NCBI RefSeq assembly: GCF_002355375.1
Contig: NZ_AP017312.1
Span: 1,815,001 to 1,879,000 of the forward strand
DNA from: Aneurinibacillus soli
GTDB taxonomy: Bacteria; Bacillota; Bacilli; Aneurinibacillales; Aneurinibacillaceae
Direction: 5' to 3'
Length of the DNA stretch: 64,000 nucleotides
The translations under genes and the position numbers were made by a program. Below, in pieces: positions 62,030-64,000 of this stretch; position 1 is the stretch's first letter, and each line of letters opens with the position of its first letter. Below the pieces are notes generated by a model. It was not told the origin of the DNA, did no database searches, and saw nothing but the letters and a program-made list of their open reading frames with translations.

Positions 62030-64000
62030 ATGAAAAAGAAAACTCTTTTTCAGCATGCAGCAGTATGTCTACTATTTACGATTATGTTATTTGGAGGCTT
62101 GCTGCCTGTTACGTATGCCTCTACTCTTACTGTTTCTAGTGCAAAGGGGAAAATATCCGGAGGGAGCGGTCATAGTCTCGCCTTAAAACCAGACGAAACA
62201 GTGGTGGCCTGGGGGGATAACAGCTTTGGTCAGCTTAATATCCCAGGGTTAACTGGAGTGAGGAGTATAGCTGCGGGATATAACCATAGTCTCGCCTTAA
62301 AATCAGACGGAAAAGTGGTGGCCTGGGGATTTAACAACCTTGGCCAGCTTAATATCCCAGCCGGGCTAACTGGAGTGGTGGATATAACTGCAGGAGGCTA
62401 CCATAGTCTAGCTTTAAAATCGGACGGAACAGTGGCAGCCTGGGGATACAACAGCAGTGGTCAATGTACCGTACCGACCGGATTAACCGGAGTGGTGGCT
62501 ATTTCCGGAGGCGATTCCCACTCTCTCGCCTTAAAATCAGACGGAACGGTAGTGGCTTGGGGGGATAATAGCTCTGGTCAATGTACTGTACCGGCTGGAT
62601 TAACAGGGGTGGTGGCTATAGCTGCAGGAGGCTATCATAGTCTAGCCTTAAAATCGGACGGAACGGTGGTGGCCTGGGGATATAACAGCAGTGGTCAATG
62701 TAGCATTCCAACCGGGTTAACCGGAGTGGTGGCCATAGCTGCAGGATCCCAGCATAGTCTAGCCTTAAAATCAGACGGAACGGTGGTGGTCTGGGGGGAT
62801 AACAGCAGTGGTCAATGTAATATCCCAGCCGGATTAACCAGTGGAGTGGTCGGCATAGATGCAGGACAATTGCATAGTCTAGCGGTAAAATCAGACGGAA
62901 CAGTCGTGTCCTGGGGGTATAACAGCAAAGGTCAGGCTACTGTACCAGTTGGATTAAACCTGCTTCCTCCAAACATTGCCCCTGTCAGCTACGATGCTAC
63001 CCTTGCTACCAGTCAGAACACACCGAAAAGCAACACCTTAAGCGCCACGGATGCCGATGGAGATGCGCTGACATACAGCATCGTCAGCCAGGGCAACAAA
63101 GGAACAGTATCAATTACCAATTCGAGCACTGGTGCATATACTTATACGCCCAATGCTAATGCAACAGGAATGGATACGTTTACTTTTAAAACCAATGATG
63201 GAACGGTGGATTCCAACATCTCTACCGTAACGGTAAACATTCTCTCTAACAATGCCGATTTAAGCAGCCTAACGTTGAGCCAGGGAACGTTATCCCCTGC
63301 GTTTGCTTCTGGCACTACGACGTACACAGCGAGTGTAGGAAATAAGATAAGTAGTATTGATGTGACATCAACGTTGGCTGACTCTGCGGCAACCATTGTC
63401 GTAAATGGAACACCGGTGACTTCCGGTAGCGCAAAGACAGTACCGTTAAATGTAGGTTCGAACACGATCACCATATTAGTTACAGCTCAAGATGGTTCAA
63501 CCAAAACATATACCGTTACGGTCACCCGCGCAGCCCAAACAGATGCAGAAGCTGTGGCAGAAACGAAAGAGGCATTGAATGTTGGTTATACCGGGGGCGA
63601 TAGTGCGAGCGGTGTAACCCAAAACGTAACCCTTGTTACAACAGGAGCGAATGGAACAACGATTAGCTGGAGCTCAGATACCCCTGATGTTCTTGCAACG
63701 GATGGAACGGTAACACGTCCAGCTTACCTGACGGGAGACCGGACGATTACATTAACAGCTACGATTACCAAAGGTGGAGCCACAGATATAAAAACCTTTA
63801 CAGTTACCGTAAAAGCTTTAAGCCAGACAGATGTAGAAGCGGTGACAGAAGCAAAAGCAGCACTTGACGTTGGTTATACAGTAGGGGAAAGTGCTGGCAG
63901 TGTAACCCAAAACGTGACACTCCCTATGACAGGATTAAATAATACAGCGGTAAGTTGGTCTTCTGATAAACCCGGTGTTATTGCAGCGAACGGAACCGTG
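62030..64000 (+). CDS. Large secreted RCC1-repeat / cadherin-like / Ig-like protein, 5' part
   Basis: An open frame of 657 codons running off the right edge. A signal peptide (KKKTLFQHA, hydrophobic core, PVTYAS) ends near residue 35. Then come seven RCC1-like repeats of about 38 residues (HSLALKSDGTVVAWG type, residues 40-305) and a tandem-95/VCBS-like domain (LSATDADGDALTYSIVSQ, 316-405). A cadherin-like beta sandwich (LSSLTLSQGTLSPAF, 406-503) is followed by two repeats of a bacterial Ig-like domain with alternating AVAETKEALNVGYT segments. Probably a cell-wall protein, perhaps ending in S-layer domains beyond the window (inference). GGAAAGGG precedes ATG 62030. Confidence 0.85.
   Translation, partial: MKKKTLFQHAAVCLLFTIMLFGGLLPVTYASTLTVSSAKGKISGGSGHSLALKPDETVVAWGDNSFGQLNIPGLTGVRSIAAGYNHSLALKSDGKVVAWGFNNLGQLNIPAGLTGVVDITAGGYHSLALKSDGTVAAWGYNSSGQCTVPTGLTGVVAISGGDSHSLALKSDGTVVAWGDNSSGQCTVPAGLTGVVAIAAGGYHSLALKSDGTVVAWGYNSSGQCSIPTGLTGVVAIAAGSQHSLALKSDGTVVVWGDNSSGQCNIPAGLTSGVVGIDAGQLHSLAVKSDGTVVSWGYNSKGQATVPVGLNLLPPNIAPVSYDATLATSQNTPKSNTLSATDADGDALTYSIVSQGNKGTVSITNSSTGAYTYTPNANATGMDTFTFKTNDGTVDSNISTVTVNILSNNADLSSLTLSQGTLSPAFASGTTTYTASVGNKISSIDVTSTLADSAATIVVNGTPVTSGSAKTVPLNVGSNTITILVTAQDGSTKTYTVTVTRAAQTDAEAVAETKEALNVGYTGGDSASGVTQNVTLVTTGANGTTISWSSDTPDVLATDGTVTRPAYLTGDRTITLTATITKGGATDIKTFTVTVKALSQTDVEAVTEAKAALDVGYTVGESAGSVTQNVTLPMTGLNNTAVSWSSDKPGVIAANGTV
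62160..62950 (+). repeat. Seven tandem RCC1-coding repeats
   Basis: Units of about 114 bp, beginning with CATAGTCT-GC-TTAAAATC-type sequence, are 80-95 percent alike at the DNA level in the middle of the array. High identity suggests recent duplication or gene conversion. Confidence 0.8.

Noticed and set aside
1-64000. CRISPR arrays, tRNA and rRNA genes
   Set aside because: No regularly spaced short repeats with unique spacers and no tRNA or rRNA signature were found on either strand. The tandem repeats seen are coding (infB, RCC1 array) or the four alternating elements.

Overview
The window looks like a chromosomal segment of an endospore-forming Bacillales bacterium. I infer the Aneurinibacillus/Brevibacillus/Paenibacillus neighbourhood from the gene order polC-rimP-nusA-ylxR-ylxQ-infB-rbfA-nrnA-truB-ribF-rpsO-pnp-ylxY-mlpA ... 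ymxH-dpaA-dpaB-asd-dapG-dapA-rnj, from strong AGGAGG ribosome binding sites, and from spore genes (dipicolinate synthase, alpha/beta-type SASP remnants). No rRNA, tRNA or CRISPR array was seen.

Bases 1-30.3 kb are a fairly GC-rich core of housekeeping genes on the + strand. They cover DNA replication (polC tail), translation initiation and ribosome maturation (rimP, nusA, infB, rbfA, truB, rpsO), RNA decay (nrnA, pnp, rnj), flavin synthesis (ribF), and the aspartate/lysine/dipicolinate pathway (asd, dapG, dapA, dpaA, dpaB). Compared with the Bacillus subtilis order, the mlpA-ymxH junction is opened by dut, a phosphatase on the - strand, and a six-gene overlapping operon (15529-21985): KAS III-like condensing enzyme, ATP-grasp ligase, 3-beta-HSD-like reductase, metallo-beta-lactamase-fold hydrolase, F390-synthetase-like adenylating enzyme and GNAT-like transferase. 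It reads like an undescribed lipid or lipo-amino-acid pathway.

Around ymxH lie four 200-280 bp near-palindromic elements (A-D, 22053-23576) in alternating orientation. Their arms differ in sequence but stay complementary, and two inner helices show compensatory changes. I do not recognise the family. It is the strongest candidate for a new structured RNA or foldback element in the window.

From about 30.37 kb the sequence becomes AT-rich and mosaic. An integrase C-terminal remnant abuts the rnj terminator. It is followed by a TnpB element with its right-end RNA, DUF1697, a RibD-like reductase, scraps of an IS1595 transposase and of a DUF3006/MBL-fold/Ig-like locus, yppC, a squalene-hopene-cyclase-family gene with two apparent in-frame deletions, an intact IS4/IS231-type element with a 10 bp target duplication, an IS630 element split by a frameshift, several nuclease-like fragments and genes, a short CysJ-type reductase, a TetR module with two identical operators, and two SASP tails.

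Further on are a 989-residue LamG/ricin-B/PLAT protein with a Cys-His C-terminal domain, a group II intron 5' remnant immediately behind a terminator, an IS4 fragment, a ParB-like gene, a 1649-residue helicase-nuclease of anti-phage-like architecture, a solitary TnpB-type right end, csaA, a flavin reductase and an alpha/beta hydrolase. The window ends inside a large secreted repeat protein (seven RCC1-type repeats, then cadherin-like and Ig-like domains), which is open at the right edge.
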